In this document: one piece after another, positions 15,716-24,018 of the stretch
Position numbering within the stretch: the stretch's first letter is position 1
Layout of the letters: every line of letters begins with the position of its first letter
DNA from: Candidatus Margulisiibacteriota bacterium
GTDB lineage: Bacteria; Margulisbacteria; WOR-1; JAKLHX01; JBAZKV01
Direction: 5' to 3'
DNA length: 64,000 bases
Assembly (NCBI GenBank): GCA_041650635.1
Contig: JBAZKV010000003.1
Coordinates: 1-64,000 of the forward strand
Made by a program: the position numbers and the translations under genes
The notes under the pieces: generated by a model
Database searches by the model: none
Told to the model about the DNA's origin: nothing
The model's input: only the letters and a program-made list of their open reading frames with translations

Positions 15716-16278
15716 TGAGAGTGATAGGAGGCTCGGCAAAAGGGCGAATGCTTAAAACGGCTGTTTTAGGGGGAGGCAAAAAAATACGGCCTCTTTCTGA
15801 CCAGGCAAAGGAAGCTCTCTTCAACATACTTGCTCCTGTCATAGAAGGCAGCGCGTTTCTTGACCTTTTCGCGGGGTCCGGCCAGGTGGGGATAGAGGCT
15901 CTTTCCCGCGGGGCCGCTTTGTGTCTGTTCTGCGAAAAAGAAGGCAAAGCGGTCCATTTTATAAAAGAGAACCTGGAGCTCTGCGCCCTGTCCGACAGGG
16001 CCGAGGTCTATGTGCTGGATGTGCTGCGGGCAGTTGATGTCCTGGACAAGAACAAGGCTCTTTTTGATGTGATCTTTATAGGGGCCCCTTACGGCCAGAA
16101 GATACTGATAGAGACTTTGGAAAAACTGTCAAAAAGTGCTATATTAAGGGAAAAAGCCGTGGTAATAGCCGAGCATACAAAAAGGCAGGAAGTCAGTTCC
16201 GAATACGGACCGCTCAAGAAATTCAGAGAGAACAAGTACGGGGATACGGTGTTCTCGTTCTACAGGATGGAACAATGA
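15715..16278 (+). CDS. rsmD: 16S rRNA (guanine966-N2)-methyltransferase RsmD
   Basis: A 187-residue RsmD-type enzyme that methylates G966 of 16S rRNA with S-adenosylmethionine. The start MRVIGGSAKGRML, the region RPLSDQAKEALFNIL and the SAM motif LDLFAGSGQVGIEALSRG are typical. The catalytic motif, normally DPPY, reads GAPY at residues 123-126 (VIFIGAPYG), a real departure: Asp and the first Pro are both replaced. The gene is intact and in its common place before coaD, so a working enzyme with an altered motif is more likely than a relic. Overlaps coaD by four bases. Confidence 0.9.
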   Translation: MRVIGGSAKGRMLKTAVLGGGKKIRPLSDQAKEALFNILAPVIEGSAFLDLFAGSGQVGIEALSRGAALCLFCEKEGKAVHFIKENLELCALSDRAEVYVLDVLRAVDVLDKNKALFDVIFIGAPYGQKILIETLEKLSKSAILREKAVVIAEHTKRQEVSSEYGPLKKFRENKYGDTVFSFYRMEQ

Positions 16279-16766
16279 AGATCTGTGTATATCCGGGCAG
16301 TTTTGACCCGATAACCAACGGACATCTTGACATAATCAAGAGGGCGCTTAAGACCTTTGACGAGGTCTATGTGGCAGTCTTGCACAATCCCGAAAAAGAG
16401 CCCAATTTCTCTTTTGTGCAGAGGATGAAAATGGTAAAAGAGTCGGTTTCCGGCATGAAAAAAGTGTCTGTCGAGAGCTTTGACGGGCTACTGGTGGACT
16501 ATGCGGCCTCAAAGGGGGCCTGTGCTATAATTAGAGGGCTGCGGGCTGTTTCGGATTTTGAATTTGAATTTCAGATGGCCTTGACCAATGCCAAAATGCA
16601 GCCCAGGATAGAGACCGTGTTTTTGATGACAGGATATAAATATTCTTATCTAAGCTCGAGCCTGGTGATGCAGATAGCAAGACTGGGAGGGGATGTGTCG
16701 GACCTGGTGCCTGCTGCGGTGAACAAAGAACTTAAGACCATTAAAAAGACCGAAAGGGGCAAATAA
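16275..16766 (+). CDS. coaD: Phosphopantetheine adenylyltransferase
   Basis: A 163-residue CoaD, catalysing ATP plus 4'-phosphopantetheine to dephospho-CoA, the fourth step of coenzyme A synthesis. It has YPGSFDPITNGHLDIIKRA with the nucleotide-binding TNGH, then IIRGLRAVSDFEFEFQMA and the LSSSLVMQIA segment near the end. Family length. Overlaps rsmD by ATGA, a frequent arrangement for this pair, and shares TAATG with the next gene. Confidence 0.97.
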   Translation: MKICVYPGSFDPITNGHLDIIKRALKTFDEVYVAVLHNPEKEPNFSFVQRMKMVKESVSGMKKVSVESFDGLLVDYAASKGACAIIRGLRAVSDFEFEFQMALTNAKMQPRIETVFLMTGYKYSYLSSSLVMQIARLGGDVSDLVPAAVNKELKTIKKTERGK

Positions 16767-17239
16767 TGGACAAGATCCTGGGACTGCTGGACACTCTGGA
16801 ATCCCTAATCCTGGACAGCCTAAAGATCCCGATGACCGGAAAGACCCTGATCAACGAAGCCGATGTCCTGGCTGTCATAGACAAGATAAGGCTGGTGCTG
16901 CAGGGAGAGCCCGGCATTACAATGAGAGCCCCTCAGGAAAGACAGGAAGCCCCCTCCGCAAGGATAAAAATGCCGCAGGTTAATGATGCCGCGGAAGTGT
17001 CCGGACAGGACGCGCAGGCCAAGGCCATGGAGATAATACAGCAGGCCTATCAGGCCGCGGCGGAGATCAAAGGGGGCGCCAACAAATACGCCGATGATGT
17101 CCTTTTAAGCCTTGAAGCCAACGCCAACAAGATAATCAGGACCATCAAGAACGGCAGGCTGCGCCTCAACAAGACCTTTGGAGGCCAGATCAGCGCGCAG
17201 TCCTCTTCCGAGACCGAGGGAAGCTCTGTTGAGAACTGA
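16766..17239 (+). CDS. Coiled-coil protein of the coaD-linked V-ATPase H-like family
   Basis: A 157-residue helical protein of unknown function. The N-terminal 50 residues ([19 protein letters not shown], then [15 protein letters not shown]) resemble small proteins encoded next to coaD in many Firmicutes, often labelled ATPase subunit H-like. A Pro/Gln-rich linker follows, then a helix ([20 protein letters not shown]) typical of ATP-synthase-b or DivIVA-like coiled coils. No membrane segment. Its stop lies 11 bases inside the rph gene, so the two are translationally linked. Confidence 0.65.
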   Translation: MDKILGLLDTLESLILDSLKIPMTGKTLINEADVLAVIDKIRLVLQGEPGITMRAPQERQEAPSARIKMPQVNDAAEVSGQDAQAKAMEIIQQAYQAAAEIKGGANKYADDVLLSLEANANKIIRTIKNGRLRLNKTFGGQISAQSSSETEGSSVEN

Positions 17240-17942
17240 CAAAAGGAACAACTCTCAGCTTAGAAGCGTCAGCATAACCAGGGGATTCATCAAGCATCCT
17301 GCCGGCTCCGTTCTGGTGTGCATGGGCGATACCAAAGTCATCTGCACTGCCACAATAGAAGAGAATGTTCCCCCGCACAAAAAGGGCTCCGGCTCCGGTT
17401 GGGTGACGGCAGAATACGGCATGCTTCCCGGCTCTACATCCCAGAGGAACAAAAGGGAGTCTTCAAGCGTCAGAATAAAAGGAAGGACCCAGGAGATACA
17501 GCGTCTTATCGGCAGGAGCCTGCGCGCCGTTATGGACCTGGAACTGCTGGGCGAGCGCACTATCCTGCTTGATGCCGATGTTATACAGGCGGACGGGGGA
17601 ACGCGCACGGCCTCAATAACCGGTTGTTTTGTGGCGATGCATGACGCGGTCCAAAAACTGCTTAAGGACGGCAAGGTAAAAAGAACCCCGATAAAGGACT
17701 TTGTTGCAGCGGTAAGCGCCGGCATAGTTGGAGGAGAAGTTCTGCTGGACCTTAATTACAGCGAGGATTTTCAGGCCTCTGTTGACATGAACATTGTAAT
17801 GACAGGCTCTGGAAAACTCGTTGAAGTTCAGGGCACCGCAGAAACCGAGCCTTTTTCTAAAAAGAGACTGCTTGAATTGATAGAGACTGCTGCCGTCGGG
17901 ATCAAAGAACTGATCGAATCTCAAAAGGAAGCTCTAAAATGA
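17229..17942 (+). CDS. rph: Ribonuclease PH
   Basis: A 237-residue RNase PH, a phosphate-dependent 3'-to-5' exoribonuclease that trims tRNA ends. TTG 17229 is chosen: it follows GAGGGAA at good spacing and gives [20 protein letters not shown], matching the family RPDGR start (with Thr for Pro). Downstream are VSGW-like [25 protein letters not shown] and [10 protein letters not shown], the last with the phosphate-binding Arg. It overlaps the previous gene by 11 bases and rfbA by four. Confidence 0.95.
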   Translation: MRTDKRNNSQLRSVSITRGFIKHPAGSVLVCMGDTKVICTATIEENVPPHKKGSGSGWVTAEYGMLPGSTSQRNKRESSSVRIKGRTQEIQRLIGRSLRAVMDLELLGERTILLDADVIQADGGTRTASITGCFVAMHDAVQKLLKDGKVKRTPIKDFVAAVSAGIVGGEVLLDLNYSEDFQASVDMNIVMTGSGKLVEVQGTAETEPFSKKRLLELIETAAVGIKELIESQKEALK

Positions 17943-19006
17943 AAGCCCTTATCTTATCGGGAGGAAAAGGCTCAAGGCTGCGGCCGCTTACCCACACAAG
18001 CGCCAAGCAGCTTTTGCCGATAGCCAACAAACCGATAATCTTTTACGGCATAGAATCGATAGCAGCGGCGGGCATCAAAGAATTTGCGGTCATAGTGGGG
18101 GACACCGCGGAAGATGTCATGAGAGAGGTCGGCGACGGCAGCAGATGGGGGATAAGCATAACTTATATCAGGCAGGACCAGCCGCTGGGGCTGGCACATG
18201 CCGTCAAGATATCCAGAGACTTTATGAAAGACGAGCCTTTCATAATGTACTTGGGCGACAACATGCTAAAAGAGGGCATCCCCGAACTGGTAGCTAAGTT
18301 CAAGTACGAAAAGCCCAACTCTCTTATTCTCCTGACAAAAGTACCCGACCCCCAGCAGTTTGGCGTGGCGGAGCTGGATGCCTCAGGAAAAATAGTAAAG
18401 CTGACCGAAAAGCCGAAAGAACCAAAAAGCGACCTTGCCCTGGTCGGCGTCTATCTTTTTGACAAAACTATCTTTGAAGCGGTCGATCTTATCAAGCCTT
18501 CGAAAAGAGGCGAGCTGGAGATAACCGATGCGATCTCCCGACTCCTTGAGACCGGACACAGGGTTGAGCATCATGTGGTGAGTGGCTGGTGGAAGGACAC
18601 GGGAAAACCGTCGGACCTGCTTGAGGCAAACCAGCTGATACTTAAGGACCTGCCGTCCAAAATAACAGGGAGCGTTGACAGGCCCTCCGAGATAAAAGGA
18701 AATGTCGTTATCGAAGAAGGGGCCAGGATAGAAAGCAGTATCCTGGAAGGCCCCGCGGTGATAGGCAGGAATACCCTGATAAAAAAGGCCTATATAGGTC
18801 CCTATACTTCTGTCTCAAGCGATGTCGTGATAGAAAAAAGCAAGGTGGAAAATAGTATAATAATGGAAGAAGTCTCCATTTCCGGGGTCCACCATAAGAT
18901 AACGGAGAGCATCATCGGCCGAGGGGTCAGGATAGTCTCTACCTCCGGAAAGGCTGCCGACCACAAGTTCATAATAGGGGACAAAAGCGAGGTGGTTTTG
19001 GCATGA
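17939..19006 (+). CDS. rfbA: Glucose-1-phosphate thymidylyltransferase, long form
   Basis: A 355-residue nucleotidyltransferase forming dTDP-glucose from dTTP and glucose 1-phosphate. Residues 6-18 carry [13 protein letters not shown], followed by [18 protein letters not shown] and the sugar-binding [10 protein letters not shown] segment. The last 110 residues form a left-handed beta-helix ([21 protein letters not shown]), which marks the long RmlA form rather than the short E. coli type. Start overlaps rph by ATGA; end overlaps rfbB by four bases. First dedicated surface-sugar gene in this run. Confidence 0.93.
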   Translation: MKALILSGGKGSRLRPLTHTSAKQLLPIANKPIIFYGIESIAAAGIKEFAVIVGDTAEDVMREVGDGSRWGISITYIRQDQPLGLAHAVKISRDFMKDEPFIMYLGDNMLKEGIPELVAKFKYEKPNSLILLTKVPDPQQFGVAELDASGKIVKLTEKPKEPKSDLALVGVYLFDKTIFEAVDLIKPSKRGELEITDAISRLLETGHRVEHHVVSGWWKDTGKPSDLLEANQLILKDLPSKITGSVDRPSEIKGNVVIEEGARIESSILEGPAVIGRNTLIKKAYIGPYTSVSSDVVIEKSKVENSIIMEEVSISGVHHKITESIIGRGVRIVSTSGKAADHKFIIGDKSEVVLA

Positions 19007-20019
19007 GAAAGGTATTGATAACAGGAGGCGCCGGTTTTATCGGCAGCAACTTTACCAGATATCTCATCGGCAAATACCCCGATTATCAGGTGACCGTGCT
19101 TGATGCCCTGACCTATGCCGGCAACCTTGACAATTTAAGCGGCCTATCCGGAAATCCCAGTTTCCAGTTCTTTCACGGGGACATAAGGGACAAGAATATA
19201 GTGGGCAACCTCATGGCCAACCATGATGCCGTTGTTCATTTTGCGGCCGAAACCCATGTGGACCGCTCAATTGTGGATGCGGATTCCTTCATTTCTACCG
19301 ATGTCTACGGCACCTATCTATTGTTGGAAGCGGCAAGAGCGGCAAACATCAAGAAATTCGTACACATCTCTACCGACGAGGTCTATGGCGAGGCTCCCGG
19401 CAGGCCCTCGCTTGAGGACGACGCGCTGTATCCCAAGAGCCCGTACGCAGCAAGCAAAGCCGGCGCCGACAGGCTGGCCTATTCATACTATACAACTTAC
19501 GGCGTTCCCGTGGTCATCTCACGCTGCGCCAACAACTACGGGCCTTACCAGTATCCGGAAAAGCTTATCCCGTTCTTTTTGACCAATGCCCTTGAGGATA
19601 AGCCGCTTCCCGCCTACGGCACCGGAAAGAACACAAGGACCTGGATACACGCTCTTGACCACTCAACGGCCATTGACCTGCTGCTTCACAGCAAAAGCAA
19701 TGCCGACGGCAAAGCCTACAACATCAGCTCCAGAGAGGAGTTCTCGGTCCTTGAGATAGCCGAGCTGATACTTGATGCTGTTAAAAAACCGAAGTCGCTC
19801 ATCAAGTTCGTAAAAGACAGGCCTGGCCATGTGGTGCGCCATGCTGTCGACCCTAAAAAGATGGAAGAGGACTTTGGCTGGCAGGCTAAGACAAAATTTT
19901 CTGACGGCATACGCGATACCATAAAATGGTATATTGACAATAGGGACTGGTGGAAAAAGATCAAGGACAAGCAGAAAGACTATGAAGAATTCAGGCAGAA
20001 ATGGTATGAAAAGAGGTAG
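19003..20019 (+). CDS. rfbB: dTDP-glucose 4,6-dehydratase
   Basis: A 338-residue short-chain dehydrogenase making dTDP-4-keto-6-deoxyglucose. It has the NAD motif TGGAGFIGSNF, HFAAETHVDRS, the catalytic STDEVYGE with Asp-Glu pair, and YAASKAGAD with Tyr and Lys. NNYGPYQYPEKLIP is typical. Together with rfbA it supplies the keto-sugar from which the aminotransferase at 22362 could make a dTDP-amino sugar; no rfbC or rfbD is in the window. Confidence 0.96.
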   Translation: MRKVLITGGAGFIGSNFTRYLIGKYPDYQVTVLDALTYAGNLDNLSGLSGNPSFQFFHGDIRDKNIVGNLMANHDAVVHFAAETHVDRSIVDADSFISTDVYGTYLLLEAARAANIKKFVHISTDEVYGEAPGRPSLEDDALYPKSPYAASKAGADRLAYSYYTTYGVPVVISRCANNYGPYQYPEKLIPFFLTNALEDKPLPAYGTGKNTRTWIHALDHSTAIDLLLHSKSNADGKAYNISSREEFSVLEIAELILDAVKKPKSLIKFVKDRPGHVVRHAVDPKKMEEDFGWQAKTKFSDGIRDTIKWYIDNRDWWKKIKDKQKDYEEFRQKWYEKR

Positions 20020-20023
20020 CCTT

Positions 20024-20806
20024 TTGTTCAAGAGGATAATTAAACCTACAGCAGGCCTTTTGGTCCTGACCTTTTTTATGATGCCTCTGAGCTCTGCGGC
20101 GCAGGATGCATCCCAGGGTTCCTTTGGTACGCAGTCGCAGTACCTGTATTCTCCGGAGGAGATGAAGGCCTATACGCTTAATCCCGGGGATGAAGTTGCG
20201 TTTTCCATCATTGTGGGAGATAACGCAAAGACCCTCAATTACAAGTTCATTATCACCCCTATGGGAGAGGTGTTCATTCCGAGCGTCGGCGTGATAGAGA
20301 TCATGGGGCTATCCATAAAGGAAGCCAAGGCCAAAATAGATGCCGAGATAAGAAAGCATTTTAAGGAAAAATTCAGGTCCTACCTGGTCCTGATACAGCC
20401 CAAGGTGACCAGGCTTAGGATGGAAGGGGACGCCATCTCTATCCCATATACCCAGCGCTATGTTTATGTGTACGGCGAAGTGTCGGCTCCAGGCAGGTTC
20501 GCTTTTCTTCCCGGCTCCCAACTTTCGGATTATCTCAATTTTGCCGGGGGTCCCACCCGCAGGGCAAATCTTTCGGGAGTGGAAGTGGTCAGGAACGAAA
20601 AAGGAGTTCCGGAGGTATTCAAGGTCAATGCCAACGATCTTGTCTACAAAGGAATTAAAGACCATGATATTGATATTATTTCCGGCGACATAATTAAAGT
20701 GCCGCAGAACTTTTTCTACTTTGACGATTTTGCTACCTTTGCGAACACTATCATGCTCGGCATAACGCTCTACTATACTGTGCAGAACTTTATAAAAACG
20801 AGGTAA
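20024..20806 (+). CDS. Wza-like outer-membrane polysaccharide export protein
   Basis: About 260 residues. TTG 20024 is preferred because AGAGGT sits seven bases upstream and it opens directly into a signal peptide (RIIKPTAGLLVLTFFMMPLS); an ATG at 20006 is the alternative. The polysaccharide export domain follows (YTLNPGDEVAFSIIVGDN, then GEVFIPSVGVIEIMGLS), then a SLBB-type domain (RYVYVYGEVSAPGRFAFLPG, LSDYLNFAGGPT). Members form the outer-membrane exit channel for capsule or EPS. A C-terminal hydrophobic stretch (TIMLGITLYYTVQNF) may be the membrane helix. Two bases before the Wzz-like gene. Confidence 0.88.
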   Translation: MFKRIIKPTAGLLVLTFFMMPLSSAAQDASQGSFGTQSQYLYSPEEMKAYTLNPGDEVAFSIIVGDNAKTLNYKFIITPMGEVFIPSVGVIEIMGLSIKEAKAKIDAEIRKHFKEKFRSYLVLIQPKVTRLRMEGDAISIPYTQRYVYVYGEVSAPGRFAFLPGSQLSDYLNFAGGPTRRANLSGVEVVRNEKGVPEVFKVNANDLVYKGIKDHDIDIISGDIIKVPQNFFYFDDFATFANTIMLGITLYYTVQNFIKTR

Positions 20807-20808
20807 AG

Positions 20809-21666
20809 ATGGAAGACGAGATAAATCTAAAAGACATTCTGGCGGTCCTGTACCGTTGGCGCAGTCTGATATTACTGATCACTTTCCTTTTTGGCGCTGC
20901 TGCTTTTATCGCTTTTTCTTTCATGGACCCTGTGTATGAGGCAAAATCAAGGATATTGATGAGATCATCATCATCTTCTTCTATCGGTTCAGTGGCGGGA
21001 CTTGCGGCTTTGGCGGGAATCAACATCGGTTCGTCCGGGGGCGGACTGGGGGATATACAGGCGCTTATAGAAAGCAGAAAGGTTAACGATTATGTTTCTA
21101 AGGAAGCGGCAGTGTTGTCGAAAGACGGAAAACCGGTCGGCCTTGGCAAATTGAAGTCAAAAATTGACGGGGTGTTCCTTGTCATTTCCGTAAGCCATCG
21201 CGATCCTAATGCGGCGCAACTCATAAGCAACGCTTATATACATGCCCTGGCGATCTACTGGAACAAGCTCAATTATTCTGAGGCGCAGAAAAAGATCGAT
21301 TATATTACCGCTGAACTGCCAAAAATACAGGCGCAGCTTGCGGCTGCCGAAAACAAATTGAAAAGCCTGATGTACCTTACGGATCAGCAGGGGGCTGTTG
21401 AAACCGTAGATGTTCTGAGAGCCAAGCGCGAGGTCGAAATACTCAACAGCGTTTACACAATGCTGCGAGGCCAGCTTGAATCCGCTAAACTGGACGCCGC
21501 AAAAGAGATGTCCCCGTTCTCCGATGTGGAAGAAGCCCTTTTGCCCGAAGCGCCGGTCTCGCCCAGGCGCGGCGTGAACACCGTCATCGGCCTCATTATG
21601 GGGCTGTTCGTTTCTGTTTTTGCGGCTTTCCTTCTTGATTATCTGATGCCCCAAAGGCGCAAGTAG
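20809..21666 (+). CDS. Wzz/chain-length-determinant-like inner-membrane protein
   Basis: A 285-residue protein with the polysaccharide co-polymerase layout: an N-terminal helix near residues 18-38 (ILLITFLFGAAAFIAFSF), a long periplasmic part with DPVYEAKSRILMR and coiled coil (residues about 160-235), and a second helix near 253-277 (VIGLIMGLFVSVFAAFLLDY) preceded by the Pro-rich PEAPVSPRRGV. There is no tyrosine-kinase domain, so this is the short form. It controls chain length and couples to the Wza-like exporter before it. Its stop merges with a dispersed palindromic element. Confidence 0.87.
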   Translation: MEDEINLKDILAVLYRWRSLILLITFLFGAAAFIAFSFMDPVYEAKSRILMRSSSSSSIGSVAGLAALAGINIGSSGGGLGDIQALIESRKVNDYVSKEAAVLSKDGKPVGLGKLKSKIDGVFLVISVSHRDPNAAQLISNAYIHALAIYWNKLNYSEAQKKIDYITAELPKIQAQLAAAENKLKSLMYLTDQQGAVETVDVLRAKREVEILNSVYTMLRGQLESAKLDAAKEMSPFSDVEEALLPEAPVSPRRGVNTVIGLIMGLFVSVFAAFLLDYLMPQRRK

Positions 21667-21731
21667 ACCCGACCTTAAAAGGTCGGCTCCATTGGGAAGC
21701 AAGATCGGAGCCGAACCTTCAGGCTCGGGTG
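21666..21731 (+). repeat. Palindromic dispersed element, copy 2
   Basis: Starts in the stop codon of the Wzz-like gene. Same plan as copy 1: CCGACCTTAAAAGGTCGG hairpin, GGCTCC/GGAGCC arms, then CCGAACCTTCAGGCTCGG. Against the other copies the last stem has a compensated A-T to C-G change, which suggests the fold matters. Confidence 0.85.
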
Positions 21732-21740
21732 GGTAGCGAG

Positions 21741-21804
21741 GACCCGACCTTAAAAGGTCGGCTCCATTGGGAAGCAAGATCGGAGCCGAACATTTATGTT
21801 CGGG
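21741..21804 (+). repeat. Palindromic dispersed element, copy 3
   Basis: Direct tandem neighbour of copy 2, nine bases further on, identical through CCCGACCTTAAAAGGTCGG and the GGCTCC/GGAGCC arms, ending in hairpin CCGAACATTTATGTTCGG. The pair fills most of the gap between the Wzz-like gene and the EPS regulator and may also end transcription there. Confidence 0.85.
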
Positions 21805-21824
21805 ATACACATCCCTTCCTTATC

Positions 21825-21853
21825 GTTCAACCATTGAACACCTGTGCTATAAT
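21825..21853 (+). promoter_or_regulatory. Promoter and palindromic operator of the MarR-type EPS regulator
   Basis: Perfect palindrome GTTCAA-CCA-TTGAAC (21825-21839) followed by an extended -10 TGTGCTATAAT (TATAAT at 21848-21853). The palindrome covers the -35 position. Predicted start near 21860 leaves only about five bases before the ATG at 21865. The same palindrome recurs at 31599-31613 before gmhB. Confidence 0.7.
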
Positions 21854-21864
21854 TGTCCTATCCT

Positions 21865-22350
21865 ATGGACGAGAACGAACTAAAACTCATCGCTGAACTC
21901 TCAAAAAATTCGCAGGCTTCGCAGAGATACCTGTCAAAAGCGTTGGACCTTTCGCTTGGAATGGTCAACATCATACTCCACAGGCTGATAGCCAAAGGCT
22001 ATATGAAGGCAAAACAGCTTGACGGGCGCAGGGTAAGCTATATCCTAACCCCGAAAGGTTTTTCCGAAAAAGTAAAACGCTCTTCCGAGTATATCGCAAG
22101 AACGATAGATGCCTTTACATCCATAAAAGAGAGGATCAAGGATAAAATAAAAGGTTTGTACGACAACGGGCACAGAAAATTCGTTATACTTGGTGAAGGC
22201 GAACCCGCGGCCCTTACCGGTATGGCGCTTAAAGAGCTGGACCTTATGGACGCTGAGTATGAGCTGCGTACAGCGCTTGATAAGCCGGAGGATGGAACAG
22301 CGGTGATCAGAGTGGAAGACCTTTACCGGGAACTTGCAAAGGAACTATAG
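21865..22350 (+). CDS. MarR-family EPS-associated transcriptional regulator
   Basis: A 161-residue regulator. ATG 21865 gives MDENELKLIAELSKNS, followed by a winged helix-turn-helix (SQRYLSKALDLSLGMVN as the HTH, then KQLDGRRVSYILTPKG as the wing). This resembles the EPS-associated MarR family found in exopolysaccharide loci. The C-terminal 60 residues (KFVILGEGEPAALTGMALKEL) look like a Rossmann-type ligand domain and might sense a sugar nucleotide, which is a guess. The near-leaderless ATG sits just behind a palindromic operator, so autoregulation is likely. Twelve bases precede the next gene. Confidence 0.82.
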   Translation: MDENELKLIAELSKNSQASQRYLSKALDLSLGMVNIILHRLIAKGYMKAKQLDGRRVSYILTPKGFSEKVKRSSEYIARTIDAFTSIKERIKDKIKGLYDNGHRKFVILGEGEPAALTGMALKELDLMDAEYELRTALDKPEDGTAVIRVEDLYRELAKEL

Positions 22351-22361
22351 GAGAATAAAGC

Positions 22362-23459
22362 GTGAAGATATTGATGCTGGACCTGAAAGCGGAATACGCC
22401 GCCCTCAAGAGCGAGATAGACGGGGTTCTGGACAGAGTTCTTGAGAGCGGTCATTTTATTCTGGGGCCTAATGTGGCCGCGCTGGAGGGGGAATTTGCAA
22501 AATACACAGGCGCAAAATATGCGGTAGGAGTGGCATCCGGAACTGATGCCTTGTTTTTGGCTCTAAAGGCACTCGGCGTCAAAGAAGGGGATGAAGTCAT
22601 AACCACGGCGCTTTCGTTTATTGCAACGGCCGAGGCTATTTCTTACACCGGCGCAAAGCCGGTCTTTGTGGATGTTATCCCGGACACTCACAATATAGAT
22701 CCGGCAAAGCTGGAAGCAGCAATAACCAAAAAGACAAGAGCGATCATTCCCGTACACCTGTGGGGTCTGTGTGCCGATATGGAGCCAATACTTGCGGCGG
22801 CAAAAAAACACGGCCTTCTGGTAGTGGAGGACTGCGCGCAGGCTGCCGGGGCCTCTTACAGGGGACAAAAGGCAGGTTCCTTTGGCGATGCCGGCTGCTT
22901 TTCCTTTTTTCCGACCAAGAACCTGGGAGCCTACGGCGACGGAGGCATGATAACTACAGATGATAAAGAGACTTATGACAGGATCAAGCTTTTGCATCTT
23001 CACGGAAGCAAAGCGAGGGGCGTCCATGAGATCATCGGCTACAATAGCAGGCTTGATGAGATGCAGGCAGCGATCTTGCGGGTAAAATTGAAGCATTTGG
23101 ACGCATGGAACGATAAAAGAAGGAATAATGCTGCCATATATAGCAGTCTTTTTGGAAAGAGCGGGATCAAGCACCCCGTTGAAAAAGAGGGTTTTAGACA
23201 CGTTTACCACCAGTACACGATCGAGTTGGACAATAGAGATGACATGATGCAAAAGCTTTCTTCAAAGGAGATTCCTTCATTTGTGTATTACCCGAATCCT
23301 CTTCATCTGCAAAAGCCGTATTTGGGACTTGGTTACAAAGCCGGAGATTTTCCTGCAGCAGAAAAGATAGGACGGACAATGTTGTCTATTCCTGTGCATC
23401 CTTTCTTGTCAAAGGAAGAAGTCCTTATGGTTGGAAATGCAATTTTGGAAGCGATGTAA
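22362..23459 (+). CDS. DegT/DnrJ/EryC1 sugar aminotransferase
   Basis: A 365-residue PLP enzyme of the sugar aminotransferase family. GTG 22362 follows AGGAG. The PLP Lys is Lys186 in FFPTKNLGAYGDGG, with VASGTDALFLAL binding the phosphate and VEDCAQAAGA holding the ring-stacking region. The sequence is close in style to FdtB/QdtB/DesV-type 3-aminotransferases acting on dTDP-3-keto-6-deoxy sugars, and rfbA and rfbB lie a few genes upstream, so a dTDP-linked amino sugar is plausible. No ketoisomerase (FdtA-type) is present in the window. Confidence 0.88.
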   Translation: MKILMLDLKAEYAALKSEIDGVLDRVLESGHFILGPNVAALEGEFAKYTGAKYAVGVASGTDALFLALKALGVKEGDEVITTALSFIATAEAISYTGAKPVFVDVIPDTHNIDPAKLEAAITKKTRAIIPVHLWGLCADMEPILAAAKKHGLLVVEDCAQAAGASYRGQKAGSFGDAGCFSFFPTKNLGAYGDGGMITTDDKETYDRIKLLHLHGSKARGVHEIIGYNSRLDEMQAAILRVKLKHLDAWNDKRRNNAAIYSSLFGKSGIKHPVEKEGFRHVYHQYTIELDNRDDMMQKLSSKEIPSFVYYPNPLHLQKPYLGLGYKAGDFPAAEKIGRTMLSIPVHPFLSKEEVLMVGNAILEAM

Positions 23460-23460
23460 C

Positions 23461-23580
23461 AAATGTCCAATTTCCAATGTCTAATGTCCAATTAAGGAGT
23501 CGCCTGCGGCGACGACATTTTAATGCAAGACAGCAGAAATGTCCAATGTCTAATTTCCAATATCCAATGTCTAATTTTGG
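23461..23580 (+). repeat. TGTCCAAT/TTCCAATGTC repeat tract with embedded hairpin
   Basis: The gap before the four-helix-bundle gene is built of imperfect copies of AATGTCCAATTTCCAATGTC. A perfect hairpin GTCGCC-TGC-GGCGAC lies at 23499-23513. Related tracts occur at 23966-24008 and 25150-25235, that is, on both sides of this gene and after the following one. Confidence 0.7.
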
Positions 23581-23589
23581 GGATAAGAA

Positions 23590-23967
23590 ATGACCGGTGA
23601 TGGGAAGAAGTTTGATATTAAAGAAAGAGTGCTGGAATTTGTGGTTGATGTGGCAAGACTTGCTGATAAACTCCCCAGAAAATATTCCGCTCAAACTTAC
23701 GCAAAGCAGTTGATAAGGGCCAGCTCTTCGATCGGGGCAAACTTGGAAGAGGCTGATGGGGCTGTATCAAGGAAAGATTTTTTGAACAAGCTGGGTATCG
23801 CCAGAAAAGAGGCAAACGAAACAAAATATTGGCTGCAATTAATTGACCGCACAGGCCTCTTTATGAACAAGGCTAATATTGCCGAGCTGCAACATTTGCT
23901 GTGTGAGAGTGTGGAGCTCAAATTAATCCTGAGCGCGATCATAAAAAACACGAAAGCGAATTCATAA
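23590..23967 (+). CDS. Four-helix-bundle protein (23S rRNA intervening-sequence / S23 type)
   Basis: A 125-residue protein of the four-helix-bundle family (S23/bIVP type, related to Avd of diversity-generating retroelements). It has KERVLEFVVDVARLADKLP, the signature TYAKQLIRASSSIGANLEEA, and NKLGIARKEANETKYWLQL. ATG has GGGGATAAG upstream. No rRNA gene, reverse transcriptase or variable repeat is near, so neither textbook role applies here. It lies within AATGTCC-type repeats on both sides, unlike its metabolic neighbours, which suggests a separately acquired cassette. Confidence 0.85.
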   Translation: MTGDGKKFDIKERVLEFVVDVARLADKLPRKYSAQTYAKQLIRASSSIGANLEEADGAVSRKDFLNKLGIARKEANETKYWLQLIDRTGLFMNKANIAELQHLLCESVELKLILSAIIKNTKANS

Positions 23968-24008
23968 TTGGTCATTTGTCATTGGAAATTGTTAATTGGA
24001 AATTATTA
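23966..24008 (+). repeat. ATTGGAAATT repeat tract, downstream side
   Basis: Short tract of ATTGGTCATTTGTCATTGGAAATTG-like units (reverse-complement sense of the tract at 23461) between the four-helix-bundle gene and the oxidase. Together the two tracts bracket the gene in inverted orientation. Confidence 0.5.
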
Positions 24009-24018
24009 GAAAGTTTTC

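Noticed and set aside
17178..17228. Longer RNase PH start at ATG 17178
   Set aside because: It adds 17 residues foreign to the family and overlaps the coiled-coil gene; TTG 17229 has a ribosome site and fits the RPDGR-type start.
21157..21810. 217-codon minus-strand open frame over the wzz-like gene and repeats
   Set aside because: It reads through the two palindromic elements (repeated translation) and is antisense to a well-supported gene.
22563..23252. 229-codon minus-strand open frame
   Set aside because: Antisense to the PLP aminotransferase with all its active-site motifs; no ribosome site or family match.
23461..23580. CRISPR or rRNA remnant next to the S23-type gene
   Set aside because: Units are irregular and AT-rich without spacers, and no rRNA sequence is visible.
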